NCBI RefSeq assembly: GCF_000378385.1
Contig: NZ_KB899669.1
Span: forward strand, 108,016-172,015
DNA from: Paenibacillus daejeonensis DSM 15491
GTDB taxonomy: Bacteria > Bacillota > Bacilli > Paenibacillales > Paenibacillaceae
Reading direction: 5' to 3'
Length of the DNA: 64,000 bases
The stretch's first letter is position 1, and every line of letters starts with the position of its first letter. The notes under the pieces were generated by a model. That model ran no database searches, was not told the DNA's origin, and saw only the letters and a program-made list of their open reading frames with translations. This document shows positions 9,223 through 16,509 of this stretch, piece by piece. The position numbers and the translations under genes are program-made.

Positions 9223-9350
9223 TGATGAGAAGCAAAATTGCTCGTTTGTTGGCTACATCGCTGGGTGCGTCGGCCGTCGTGTTTGTATCAACAGCATGCT
9301 GGTGGTTTGGACATCGTCCAGAAGTACCTGCAGAACTGCTGGAGAAGTAG
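9222..9350 (+). CDS. agrD: AgrD-type cyclic peptide signal precursor
   Basis: A 42-residue peptide starting in the TAATG overlap with agrB, with GGGAGG seven bases upstream. It has the three parts of an AgrD precursor: a basic, hydrophobic leader (residues 1-24), a core with the sole Cys (Cys26) and an acidic tail. The tail PEVPAELLEK aligns with the conserved C-terminal element of staphylococcal AgrD (EVPKEL). Aligned this way, the ring would be Cys26-Trp-Trp-Phe-Gly30, a five-residue thiolactone with cleavage after Gly30. The N-terminal cleavage site cannot be told. Ring size and thiolactone chemistry are inferred from the family. Confidence 0.88.
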   Translation: MMRSKIARLLATSLGASAVVFVSTACWWFGHRPEVPAELLEK

Positions 9351-9361
9351 TCTAGGTGCAG

Positions 9362-9386
9362 GGCGGCCGGCTTCGGGCGGCCGCCG
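9362..9386 (+). promoter_or_regulatory. GC-rich hairpin between agrD and the LytTR gene
   Basis: GGCGGCC near 9362 pairs with GGCCGCC near 9379 around a short loop. No T-run follows, so it is more likely an RNA stabiliser or partial attenuator than a full terminator. It would separate high expression of the signal genes from the regulator. Confidence 0.3.
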
Positions 9387-9426
9387 TTTGCAGCCCAAGT
9401 GGGGGAACGGTTTTGGAGTGTAGTCT

Positions 9427-9810
9427 ATGAAAATACCAGTTACGCGTGACAAACATAATGATACCGACGTTGTCATGTTGGACGTGGCCGATATTCTCTA
9501 CATCCAGACAGAAGAGGGCGTACTCGTATTCCATTCGGAGAAAGACCACTTCTACCCGCTCGTCCCGTCTTTGTCGGCATACCTCAGGCATCTGGGGCCG
9601 ATGGGATTTAGGAAGCTGGATCGTATCAATCTCGTCAATTCCAGCAAGATTAAAGCCTACGACCATGAGCTTGGCAAAGTCTATTTTGGCCCACATGACC
9701 TCCCGCGCGTCAAGTCAGCGACCATTGCCTTCATGCACAAGGTAAAACTGAGGCAAGAAATCGAATCCTGGATCGCTCGCAATATTAAAAACGATGAGGG
9801 GCCTCTGTAG
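9427..9810 (+). CDS. Stand-alone LytTR DNA-binding regulator
   Basis: A 127-residue protein consisting of little more than a LytTR domain (DVADILYIQTEEGVLVFHS near 20-38, FRKLDRINLVNSSKIKAYD near 62-80). There is no receiver domain and so no phospho-acceptor Asp. LytTR domains bind promoter repeats; AgrA is the classical partner of agrBD. A LytTR protein lacking a receiver must be controlled otherwise, for example by binding the membrane protein at the head of the operon as in streptococcal HdrRM/BrsRM systems. It ends just before a hairpin. Confidence 0.85.
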   Translation: MKIPVTRDKHNDTDVVMLDVADILYIQTEEGVLVFHSEKDHFYPLVPSLSAYLRHLGPMGFRKLDRINLVNSSKIKAYDHELGKVYFGPHDLPRVKSATIAFMHKVKLRQEIESWIARNIKNDEGPL

Positions 9811-9821
9811 CCCCATTACCT

Positions 9822-9856
9822 ACAACCGCAGCAGCCTACGGGCAGCATGCGGTTGT
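9822..9856 (+). terminator. Terminator-like hairpin after the LytTR gene
   Basis: ACAACCGCA at 9822-9830 pairs with TGCGGTTGT at 9848-9856, with further pairing inside (GCC/GGGC). The trailing T-run is weak. A second small hairpin, GGGGC/GCCCC, overlaps the LytTR stop codon. Confidence 0.45.
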
Positions 9857-9870
9857 TTGCATGGAAAAAA

Positions 9871-9889
9871 GTTCATTTTTCGCGAACAT
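9871..9889. promoter_or_regulatory. Operator-like sequence, copy 2 (GTTCAT-N7-GAACAT)
   Basis: GTTCATTTTTCGCGAACAT matches the copy at 7912-7930 at 14 of 19 positions, including both six-base arms and the spacing. It lies about 30 bases upstream of a -35-like TTGACC (9920-9925) in the region ahead of the histidine kinase gene. This suggests common control of the kinase and the agr-like cassette. Confidence 0.45.
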
Positions 9890-10012
9890 AGGACACGTTT
9901 CCTCCTCGTTATGAGACTGTTGACCTAATTCAACATTGTAAAAAAAATTTACATGTGTTTTAATCGGATTAACAGGAAATGACATGCCAGACTAGGAGGA
10001 GACCGGTTTTTC

Positions 10013-11728
10013 GTGTGGAAAGAAACCTTGTTACAGGTCATGATCGCTTTACTCCCCGTGTTTGCGCTGCAGCTATGGTATAATCGCCCGGACCGTTACA
10101 AAGGAACACCGGTTTTCATAGGCATTTTCAGCTGTTTGTCCATGATCCTATGCATCCTATTCGCGTATGGGACTGATTTTGCAATAAAGTTCGACTTTAG
10201 TTTAGTTTCTTATATCTTGGGTGCGCTCTACGGGGGTAAGCTCATAGCGATTCTTATGACCTTGGTGTACGGTCTGCTCAAGTTTACATTGGCAGACAGC
10301 CCTTGGGAAGCGGCAGGTTTCGCCATGGGTTTCGCATTTATCGTTCCTTTTCTCTTTGTCTATATGCACAGGTTTAAGCTGGCATCTCGCAGGAAGAAAC
10401 AGCGTCTTGTCGTTCTGCTAGGGCTGGGAAGTATCGGCGCGTATTTGGTCGGGGCTTTGATTTACTTGCTGTGGAGCGCCACGGCCGTACATACGATGAT
10501 TTTTTTGGAGAGTCTTGCAACCATCGTCGCTCTTGTGGGAATCAGTATTATTTTTATCTTCCTTATTGAAAGCGTTAAAGACAAACAGCAGCTCCAATAC
10601 AGGCTTCAGCAAATGTCCACCAACTACCGGAATGAAGTGCAGAAGCTGCAGCAATTTATTGACAACACGCCGCTAGGTGTCGTCATTGTCGATAAGGATG
10701 GCGATATCACGCATATTAATGAGATGGCGATGAGCCAGATGCCGGAAGATTCCGCCAAGAACGGAACAGCCGACATGATCGGGCGCTCGCTGGACGGGCT
10801 ACAAGAGGAGATGAATAATGATCTGCATGCCAGCATGCTCATGAGTGTGCTCAATGGCAACGACAGTGTGTCGGAAATCGTCCAACAAGATAATAAAATG
10901 TATATTAAAACGGGATTCAGCGTCAAAGATGCTCGAAACCATGAGATTATCGGGGCCGCGTTGATCGCGCACGATATCACCGAGGTTAGCCAGCTAAGGG
11001 ACGAAGTGGGACGAATGGAGCGACTGAGTCTGGTCGGACAGATGGCGGCTAGCATCACGCACGAGATTCGCAATCCCATGGCCGTTATCCGGGGCTTTGT
11101 CCAGTTAATGAAAGAGCGCAGTCCGGAGAATCAGAGAGAATACTTCCGCATCATTATTGAGGAGCTGGATCGGGCTAACGGCATCATCAATGACTTTCTA
11201 TCACTGGCGCAGAACCGGATTGTGGAGAAAGAAAGCAGTTCGCTCAACCATATTATTGGTGAGCTGATGCCGCTCCTCTGGGCAGATGCGAACCTGCGAG
11301 GGCAGACGATTGAGTTGGGGCTGGACGAAGCCGTGCCTGATCTTGATCTAAACGTCAAAGAAATGAAGCAGCTGATTCTGAATCTGGCGCGTAACGGGAT
11401 GGAAGCGATGGATGAGAAGGGTCGGATGAAGATCAATACCCGCTTCTTGGGCGATGTCGTTGAGATGCGGGTGGAGGACACGGGCTGTGGCATCTCCAAG
11501 GACAAGCAGGAGCGTTTATTCGAGCCCTTCTATACGACCAAGTCTCGCGGGACAGGACTGGGCCTCCCGCTGTGTCTCAGCATTGTGGAACGGCATCACG
11601 GCAAGATTGAGGTGCAGTCCAAGGAAGGGGAAGGCACAACGTTCCGTGTCGTGCTGCGCTGCCAGCCAAACAAGAGGATAGAGAGCGGCTCGTCTGCGCA
11701 TCCTAGCATCAAAGGAGGCGTGTCCTAA
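10013..11728 (+). CDS. Sensor histidine kinase with LytS-type 5TM sensor and PAS domain
   Basis: A 571-residue kinase. Residues 1-190 hold six or so helices of the 5TMR-LYT type (GALYGGKLIAILMTLVYGL near 63-80). A short coiled segment and a PAS domain follow (about 210-325), then a HisKA dimerisation domain with His350 in SITHEIRNPM and a HATPase domain (GTGLGLPLCLSIVERHHG near 515). GTG start with AGGAGG at 9994-9999. This architecture resembles the sporulation kinase KinB group rather than AgrC kinases. No response regulator gene is adjacent, so the target may be Spo0F or another distant regulator. It overlaps the next small gene by one base. Confidence 0.88.
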   Translation: MWKETLLQVMIALLPVFALQLWYNRPDRYKGTPVFIGIFSCLSMILCILFAYGTDFAIKFDFSLVSYILGALYGGKLIAILMTLVYGLLKFTLADSPWEAAGFAMGFAFIVPFLFVYMHRFKLASRRKKQRLVVLLGLGSIGAYLVGALIYLLWSATAVHTMIFLESLATIVALVGISIIFIFLIESVKDKQQLQYRLQQMSTNYRNEVQKLQQFIDNTPLGVVIVDKDGDITHINEMAMSQMPEDSAKNGTADMIGRSLDGLQEEMNNDLHASMLMSVLNGNDSVSEIVQQDNKMYIKTGFSVKDARNHEIIGAALIAHDITEVSQLRDEVGRMERLSLVGQMAASITHEIRNPMAVIRGFVQLMKERSPENQREYFRIIIEELDRANGIINDFLSLAQNRIVEKESSSLNHIIGELMPLLWADANLRGQTIELGLDEAVPDLDLNVKEMKQLILNLARNGMEAMDEKGRMKINTRFLGDVVEMRVEDTGCGISKDKQERLFEPFYTTKSRGTGLGLPLCLSIVERHHGKIEVQSKEGEGTTFRVVLRCQPNKRIESGSSAHPSIKGGVS

Positions 11729-11886
11729 TGACTGAATCGCATGAACAACATAGCCAGGAGTCGGCAGAGCAGCTCAAGCAGGAGTCAGCCCAGACGGCTG
11801 ATGCGGTGAATTCAACGGCTAAACCGGAGCCGGAGCAATCGGGTTATGACAAAAAGCTGGATGGTCCGGACCGTCCGTCCGTCTAG
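11728..11886 (+). CDS. Small acidic protein of unknown function
   Basis: A 52-residue, very hydrophilic peptide rich in Glu, Gln, Ser and Ala, with a distinct C-terminal block GYDKKLDGPDRPS. The start overlaps the kinase stop (TAATG) and AAAGGAGG lies ahead of it, so translation is likely. No membrane segment or known domain. The C-terminal block looks conserved in style, but I cannot assign a family. It ends just before a terminator. Confidence 0.6.
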   Translation: MTESHEQHSQESAEQLKQESAQTADAVNSTAKPEPEQSGYDKKLDGPDRPSV

Positions 11887-11909
11887 AACAGATATAGCCT
11901 GACCAACGG

Positions 11910-11955
11910 GATGCCCGCCGACAGCAAACAAGCTGAAGGACGGGCATCTTATTTT
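11910..11955 (+). terminator. Terminator of the histidine kinase transcript
   Basis: GATGCCCG at 11910-11917 pairs with CGGGCATC at 11941-11948, followed by TTATTTTAT. Confidence 0.65.
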
Positions 11956-12029
11956 ATAACACCTTTGCTTTAGGAGGCATAGGAGAGTATAATAGTAGCA
12001 AAATCAAGCTAGTCAAGGAGTGATTCCAG

Positions 12030-12464
12030 ATGTCAATGTCATTCGAACGATACATGGTCGACATGGTGCAACCTATGCGCGACGATCTGACACGTATAGG
12101 TATACAAGAACTGCGCACAGCAGAGGAAGTCGAGGCTCAGCTGCCATCTGCCAAAGGTACCGCACTGCTCGTTGTGAACTCGGTATGCGGTTGTGCTGCT
12201 GGCCAGTGCCGTCCAGGCGTAGCCGAGGCACTGCAGCATGAAGTGACACCAGATCATCTGTTCACCGTATTTGCCGGTCAAGATAAGGAAGCTACGGCCA
12301 AGGCTCGTGAGTATCTGGCTCCATACCCGCCTTCTTCTCCCTCTATCGCGCTGATGAAGGATGGCGAACTGGTTCATTTTATCGAGCGTCACCAAATTGA
12401 GAATCGTTCGGCTGAAGAGATCGCTGCGGATCTGACTTCTGCGTTCGATCGTTTCTGCAAATAA
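12030..12464 (+). CDS. brxB: Bacilliredoxin, BrxA/BrxB (YphP/YqiW) family
   Basis: A 144-residue thioredoxin-like protein that removes bacillithiol from oxidised proteins. The active site is the unusual Cys53-Gly-Cys55 in NSVCGCAAG. A third cysteine follows at Cys60 (CGCAAGQCRPG), at a position where the Bacillus members I remember have Ala (NARP); it could take part in resolution or metal binding. AAGGAG lies 9 bases before ATG 12030. nadE follows three bases after the stop, so they are probably cotranscribed. Confidence 0.9.
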   Translation: MSMSFERYMVDMVQPMRDDLTRIGIQELRTAEEVEAQLPSAKGTALLVVNSVCGCAAGQCRPGVAEALQHEVTPDHLFTVFAGQDKEATAKAREYLAPYPPSSPSIALMKDGELVHFIERHQIENRSAEEIAADLTSAFDRFCK

Positions 12465-12467
12465 TAG

Positions 12468-13283
12468 ATGACTATGAATCTGCAGCAGGAGATTATCCGG
12501 CGGTTAGGCGTGAAACCGCATATTGACGCGCAGGAAGAAATCCGCAAGCGGGTTGATTTTCTTAAAAGCTATGTGAAAGAGGCTGGTTCTTCGGGGTTGC
12601 TGATTGCCATTAGCGGCGGCATTGACAGCGCCGTAGCCGCCGGCTTGTGCAAGCGGGCGACTGATGAGCTGGCAGCAGAAACGGGTCAGGACTACATGAC
12701 GCTTGGCGTCTTCCAGCCTTATGGCGAGCAAGAGGACATCCATGACAGTTATGCGGTAGCCAAGGCATTTGAGCTGAAGCATACCGTGGAGACTAATATT
12801 GAAGACACGGTGAATGAGATTGCCCTGGAGGTAGAGCACGGCTTCAAGGCTCTTAATATTCACCGCCATATCAGCCGCGGCGGCAAAGGCAATGTCAAGG
12901 CGCGTACACGGATGGTAGTCCAGTATGCCCTGGCGTTTGACCTGAATCTGATTGTGGTCGGTACTGATCATGCCTCGGAAGCTGTCACTGGCTTCTATAC
13001 CAAGTGGGGGGATGGCGCGGTAGATATTACGCCACTCGCTTCCCTGAACAAGCGCCAGGTTCGCCAATTGGCTGCCGAGCTTAGTGTGCCCGACAGCATT
13101 CTGCACAAGGCGCCTAGTGCTGGTCTGTGGGAAGGCCAGACCGATGAGGATGAATTGGGGATTTCGTACGAGCACAACAGCGATTTCCTGGAAGGCAAGG
13201 AAGTGCCCGCCCCGGTACGAGAGAAGCTGGAGCAGCAATATTTGAAGACAGAGCATAAGCGCTCGCCCATTCCCGGCATTTAA
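12468..13283 (+). CDS. nadE: Ammonia-dependent NAD+ synthetase
   Basis: A 271-residue enzyme that converts deamido-NAD, ATP and ammonia to NAD+. The PP-loop is SGGIDS at residues 49-54. VVGTDHASEAVTGFYTKWGDGAVDITPL is the conserved substrate-binding stretch. The length matches the single-domain, ammonia-using type, with no glutaminase domain. The start is uncertain: ATG 12468 or 12474, neither with a strong ribosome site, suggesting coupling to brxB. Confidence 0.95.
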   Translation: MTMNLQQEIIRRLGVKPHIDAQEEIRKRVDFLKSYVKEAGSSGLLIAISGGIDSAVAAGLCKRATDELAAETGQDYMTLGVFQPYGEQEDIHDSYAVAKAFELKHTVETNIEDTVNEIALEVEHGFKALNIHRHISRGGKGNVKARTRMVVQYALAFDLNLIVVGTDHASEAVTGFYTKWGDGAVDITPLASLNKRQVRQLAAELSVPDSILHKAPSAGLWEGQTDEDELGISYEHNSDFLEGKEVPAPVREKLEQQYLKTEHKRSPIPGI

Positions 13284-13290
13284 TAGGGCT

Positions 13291-13317
13291 GCCCTCCGCG
13301 TAAGCGGGGGGCTTTTT
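13291..13317 (+). terminator. Terminator after nadE
   Basis: GCCCTCCGC at 13291-13299 pairs with GCGGGGGGC at 13304-13312 around GTAA-type loop bases, followed by TTTTT. Confidence 0.75.
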
Positions 13318-13352
13318 AGTGGACAGAGCATTACATAAGGAGGGCAATCGGG

Positions 13353-13754
13353 ATGATTATCGGCATTGGACACGATCTGGTGGAAATGAATCGCATGCAG
13401 CGGGTTCTGGACGGCCTGACGGCAGAGCGGTTTGTGGCCAGAGTTCTGACCCCGGCTGAGCGGGAACGGGGAGATGCCAGGGGAGGCCGACGAACCGAGT
13501 ACATAGCCGGCCGATTCGCAGCCAAGGAAGCGATTGTCAAAGCACTTGGCTGCGGTATCGGGGGCAAGGTAGGCTTCCTGGATATCGAGGTGCTGCCAGA
13601 TGCATCCGGCAAGCCAGAATGCCGGCTATCTGAGCAGGCCTGGCAGAGGCTGGGCTTCTCATCAGAGGACGTGCGACTCCACATCAGCATTACCCATGAG
13701 CGGTCATTGGCTTCTGCCTATGCTATAGCTGAGCGCATTGGGTCACACGGGTGA
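13353..13754 (+). CDS. acpS: Holo-[acyl-carrier-protein] synthase
   Basis: A 133-residue enzyme that transfers 4'-phosphopantetheine from CoA to acyl carrier protein. The Mg-binding residues are visible as Asp8 in GIGHDLVEMNRM and Glu in FAAKEAIVKALG near 55-65. Length fits AcpS. AAGGAGGG lies about 9 bases upstream of the ATG. A strong hairpin overlaps the last codons. Confidence 0.93.
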   Translation: MIIGIGHDLVEMNRMQRVLDGLTAERFVARVLTPAERERGDARGGRRTEYIAGRFAAKEAIVKALGCGIGGKVGFLDIEVLPDASGKPECRLSEQAWQRLGFSSEDVRLHISITHERSLASAYAIAERIGSHG

Positions 13755-13776
13755 GCCAATGCGCAGCATTTATTTT
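13733..13776. terminator. Bidirectional terminator between acpS and the cytochrome gene
   Basis: GCGCATTGG at 13733-13741 pairs with CCAATGCGC at 13756-13764, followed by ATTTATTTTTT. The left arm lies inside the acpS coding end, so it serves acpS and possibly the convergent cytochrome gene. Confidence 0.7.
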
Positions 13777-14078
13777 TTCTCAGCCAGCCACGCGGCTAAC
13801 TGATCAATCTCCTCAGGCGTTAACCGTTCGGCGAAGGGTGGCATCAGGTTGCCTCCGGCAGTAATTTTGGCTGCAATGTCTTCTTGGCTCATACGCTGGC
13901 CGACCTGCTGTAGATTGCTCTGCTCATCCATACGTCCCTGCAGCTCTGAGCCGTGGCAATTCAGACAATTGGTGCGGTAGATCATAACGGTCTCAGCCGG
14001 TCCGCTGAGCGGAGATGAACCGCTGCCGCAGCCGGTTAGCAGGGCAATTCCTGCAGCCAGGATGACAAATTTTTTCAT
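13770..14078 (-). CDS. Membrane-anchored (lipoprotein) cytochrome c, CccB/c551-like
   Basis: About 102 residues. The N-terminus MKKFVILAAGIALLTGCGSG has a lipobox (LTGC), so the protein is probably lipid-anchored outside the membrane. The haem site is CLNCH and the distal ligand is probably Met in NLMPPF. Such cytochromes pass electrons from the bc complex to terminal oxidases. I chose ATG 14078 over GTG 14090 because AAGAGG is too close to the GTG. Convergent with acpS. Confidence 0.88.
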   Translation of the reverse strand: MKKFVILAAGIALLTGCGSGSSPLSGPAETVMIYRTNCLNCHGSELQGRMDEQSNLQQVGQRMSQEDIAAKITAGGNLMPPFAERLTPEEIDQLAAWLAEKK

Positions 14079-14195
14079 CTGCGCATACACCTCTTCTCTT
14101 AACCCCCCATATCAATTTAGCCGTGAACTTAGTATAATAGAAGCTTGGCCTGCTCTTGCGAGTGTGCCATTATCCCATAAGATACAGGAGTTCCA

Positions 14196-15068
14196 ATGAA
14201 TATAGCTTATACCCACATCATACAGAGTTATCTTCAACATATTCAAGCGGAAGTTTCCATGTCAGGTTATGAGGAGTTTAAAGCAGGCTGGAGTGATGAG
14301 AAAGTACCGGATGGCTATCTGTTTTCCCTGCTTCTTTCTGGACAAGCTCGGATTGAATGGGAAGGGGAGACCTACGAGGCAAATGCAGGGGATCTGGCTT
14401 TGATCCCGGCTGGCAAGTATGTGCGATTCTCTCACCAGAGCGGCGATATTCGGGTGGCCTGGTGTCAATTCGGCGGAAGTCCGGTGGAGACGAAGCTATT
14501 TGAGCTGATTCCGCTGCCTTTGATTGTATCTCTTGAGGCACCATCCGAAACGGAGAAGCTGTTCCAGCGTATAATGGCTGCCGAATACGAGGACTCTTTG
14601 ACGAGTCCATTGAAGCTCAAGGCCGCTTTTCTCGAGCTGTTGTCCTGCTACTTGGATCATTGCGAGCTGGACGCTGCTGCCTTGTCCGAATTGGAGCCCT
14701 TCGCTAAGCTGGCTCCGGTGCTGGAGTATATCGACGCCAATCTGGACAAACCGGTGGCAGTAGAGGATCTGGCGAACCTGACGTATATGCACCCCAATTA
14801 TTTTATGGAGTTCTTCAAAAGCTTGGTCGGCATGTCCCCGATTCATTATGTGAACCGTCGTAAGCTGGAATATGCCAAAAAACAACTCGAGCTGACCGAG
14901 GACCATGTGGCGCAGATCGCATCTCAAATCGGAATGCAGAACCACTACCTCTCGCGGATGTTCAAACAATACTGTGGTCTATCGCCCAGCCAATACCGGA
15001 AGAAATATTGGGCGTCCTGCAGTATGCTTGAAAAATACAAACCAGAGAAAGCGGGGTACAGGACATGA
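14196..15068 (+). CDS. AraC-family transcriptional regulator with cupin sensor
   Basis: A 290-residue regulator. The N-terminal part (about 20-110) looks like an AraC-type cupin (ARIEWEGETYEANAGDLALIPAGKYV). The C-terminus has two helix-turn-helix motifs (LANLTYMHPNYFMEFFKSLVG near 190-210 and IASQIGMQNHYLSRMFKQYCG near 242-262). The effector is unknown. ACAGGAG precedes the ATG, and a -10-like TATAAT lies at about 14133. The last four bases overlap the mutY start, so the two are cotranscribed, which is an unusual partnership. Confidence 0.9.
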   Translation: MNIAYTHIIQSYLQHIQAEVSMSGYEEFKAGWSDEKVPDGYLFSLLLSGQARIEWEGETYEANAGDLALIPAGKYVRFSHQSGDIRVAWCQFGGSPVETKLFELIPLPLIVSLEAPSETEKLFQRIMAAEYEDSLTSPLKLKAAFLELLSCYLDHCELDAAALSELEPFAKLAPVLEYIDANLDKPVAVEDLANLTYMHPNYFMEFFKSLVGMSPIHYVNRRKLEYAKKQLELTEDHVAQIASQIGMQNHYLSRMFKQYCGLSPSQYRKKYWASCSMLEKYKPEKAGYRT

Positions 15069-16453
15069 CAGTAGACACCAAAGCCTATTTCAGCCAAGAG
15101 CTGCTGGCCTGGTACAGAGCGCACAAACGCGATCTGCCCTGGCGGCACAGCAGGGACCCCTATCGCATCTGGGTGTCGGAAATTATGCTGCAACAAACAA
15201 GAGTAGACACCGTCATTCCCTATTATAAGCGCTTCCTCGACAAATTCCCGACGCTGCAGGCACTGGCCGAAGCACCGGAAGAGGAAGTTCTTAAATGCTG
15301 GGAGGGGCTGGGGTACTACTCACGGGCACGAAATCTGCAGGCCGGTGCGCGTGAAGTGGTGCGTCTGCATGGCGGTTCCGTGCCGGACGATGTCCACGCC
15401 GTAGCAGCACTCAAGGGCGTTGGACCGTATACGCGAGGGGCCATTATGAGCATCGCGTTCAACAGGCCGGAGCCTGCAGTCGACGGCAATGTAATGCGTG
15501 TCCTCTCCAGGTACATGTGTCTGGAGGAGGATATCGCCAAGAGCAGCACCCGTGTGCGGATGGAGATTCTGGCCAAGTCGCTCATCCCTGAAGGTGCGGC
15601 CGGCGATTTCAACCAAGGGCTCATGGAGCTGGGCGCACTCATCTGTACACCCAAGTCGCCGGGCTGCCTGATCTGTCCGGTGATGGCGCACTGCGCTGCA
15701 AGGTTGGCGGGCCGGGAGAAAGAGCTGCCTATCAAGTCCAAGGCCAAGCCGCCGCGTCCGGAGTTGCGTCTGGCTGCGCTCATCGAAGGGAGTGGCGAGC
15801 AGGCCGGGCGTATCCTGGTGCGTCAGCGCCCAGATAGCGGTTTGTTGGCTCGGATGTGGGAGCTGCCGCATATTTTGGCGGAGGGTGCCGAGCAGGAGGG
15901 CAAGACCCGCAAGCGTGGTCGTCCGGCTGCGGGCGCAGCTACAGCTGTGGCTGCTGCCGCTGCATGGAAGGCAGGCGCTGGCTGGGCATGGGGAATGGAT
16001 GCCGAGCAAGCGAATGCGTTAGAGGCGGGGCCAGAGGGCGTAGATGGGGAATCCATCTTGAAGGTGCCTCTGCCAGAGCAGATGGAGCAGATGGAACTGT
16101 TGAGCAGGCAACTGGCTGCAGAGACGAGCGTCCTGGTTAGGCCCCGGCATTGGTGGATGGAGGCCGACCATGTGTTCAGCCATATCGTGTGGAAGGTACA
16201 AGTCTATCTGACCGATTACGGATTTGTACTGAATAAGACGGAGCAGGCTCAGAGCGAGGGAGACAGTTTGTTTGCCGCCGAGTCGGCTGCCGGGTACGAA
16301 GCGAACGAAGTGGCCGGCCAGAGGGAAGAGCTCCCCCCGGGATACCGTTGGATCGGGCCGGCCGAGATGGAAGAGCTGGCATTCCCCAACGTGTTTGTAC
16401 GGATTCTGCGTGAATACTGGCAGCAGCGTGGCAGCAATCCTAATTCAATCTAA
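15065..16453 (+). CDS. mutY: A/G-specific adenine DNA glycosylase with interdomain insertion
   Basis: A 462-residue MutY, which removes A mispaired with 8-oxoguanine. Glu39 (WVSEIMLQQTRV), the helix-hairpin-helix GVGPYTRGAI near 118-127 and Asp140 (PAVDGNVM) form the active site. The 4Fe-4S ligands are Cys194, Cys201, Cys204 and Cys210. The C-terminal NUDIX-like domain recognises 8-oxoG. It is longer than most MutY (about 350-390) because of an inserted Ala/Gly-rich stretch (about 272-333) with an AT-hook-like RKRGRPA at 282-288, and a second acidic insert near 390-420. ATGA overlap with the AraC gene. Confidence 0.95.
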   Translation: MTVDTKAYFSQELLAWYRAHKRDLPWRHSRDPYRIWVSEIMLQQTRVDTVIPYYKRFLDKFPTLQALAEAPEEEVLKCWEGLGYYSRARNLQAGAREVVRLHGGSVPDDVHAVAALKGVGPYTRGAIMSIAFNRPEPAVDGNVMRVLSRYMCLEEDIAKSSTRVRMEILAKSLIPEGAAGDFNQGLMELGALICTPKSPGCLICPVMAHCAARLAGREKELPIKSKAKPPRPELRLAALIEGSGEQAGRILVRQRPDSGLLARMWELPHILAEGAEQEGKTRKRGRPAAGAATAVAAAAAWKAGAGWAWGMDAEQANALEAGPEGVDGESILKVPLPEQMEQMELLSRQLAAETSVLVRPRHWWMEADHVFSHIVWKVQVYLTDYGFVLNKTEQAQSEGDSLFAAESAAGYEANEVAGQREELPPGYRWIGPAEMEELAFPNVFVRILREYWQQRGSNPNSI

Positions 16454-16455
16454 AA

Positions 16456-16492
16456 AGAAGCCGCTCAGCAGGACATCCTGCGAGCGGCTTCT
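16456..16492. terminator. Terminator between mutY and sodA
   Basis: AGAAGCCGCTC at 16456-16466 pairs with GAGCGGCTTCT at 16482-16492, with an inner GCAGG/CCTGC stem. It serves mutY and possibly convergent sodA. Confidence 0.7.
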
Positions 16493-16509
16493 GTTCATGT
16501 AGACGGATA

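Noticed and set aside
10013-11728. The histidine kinase as the AgrC receptor
   Set aside because: Its sensor is of the LytS 5TM type with a PAS domain and a HEIRNP HisKA box, unlike AgrC kinases, and it lies in a separate transcription unit. A functional link is still possible.
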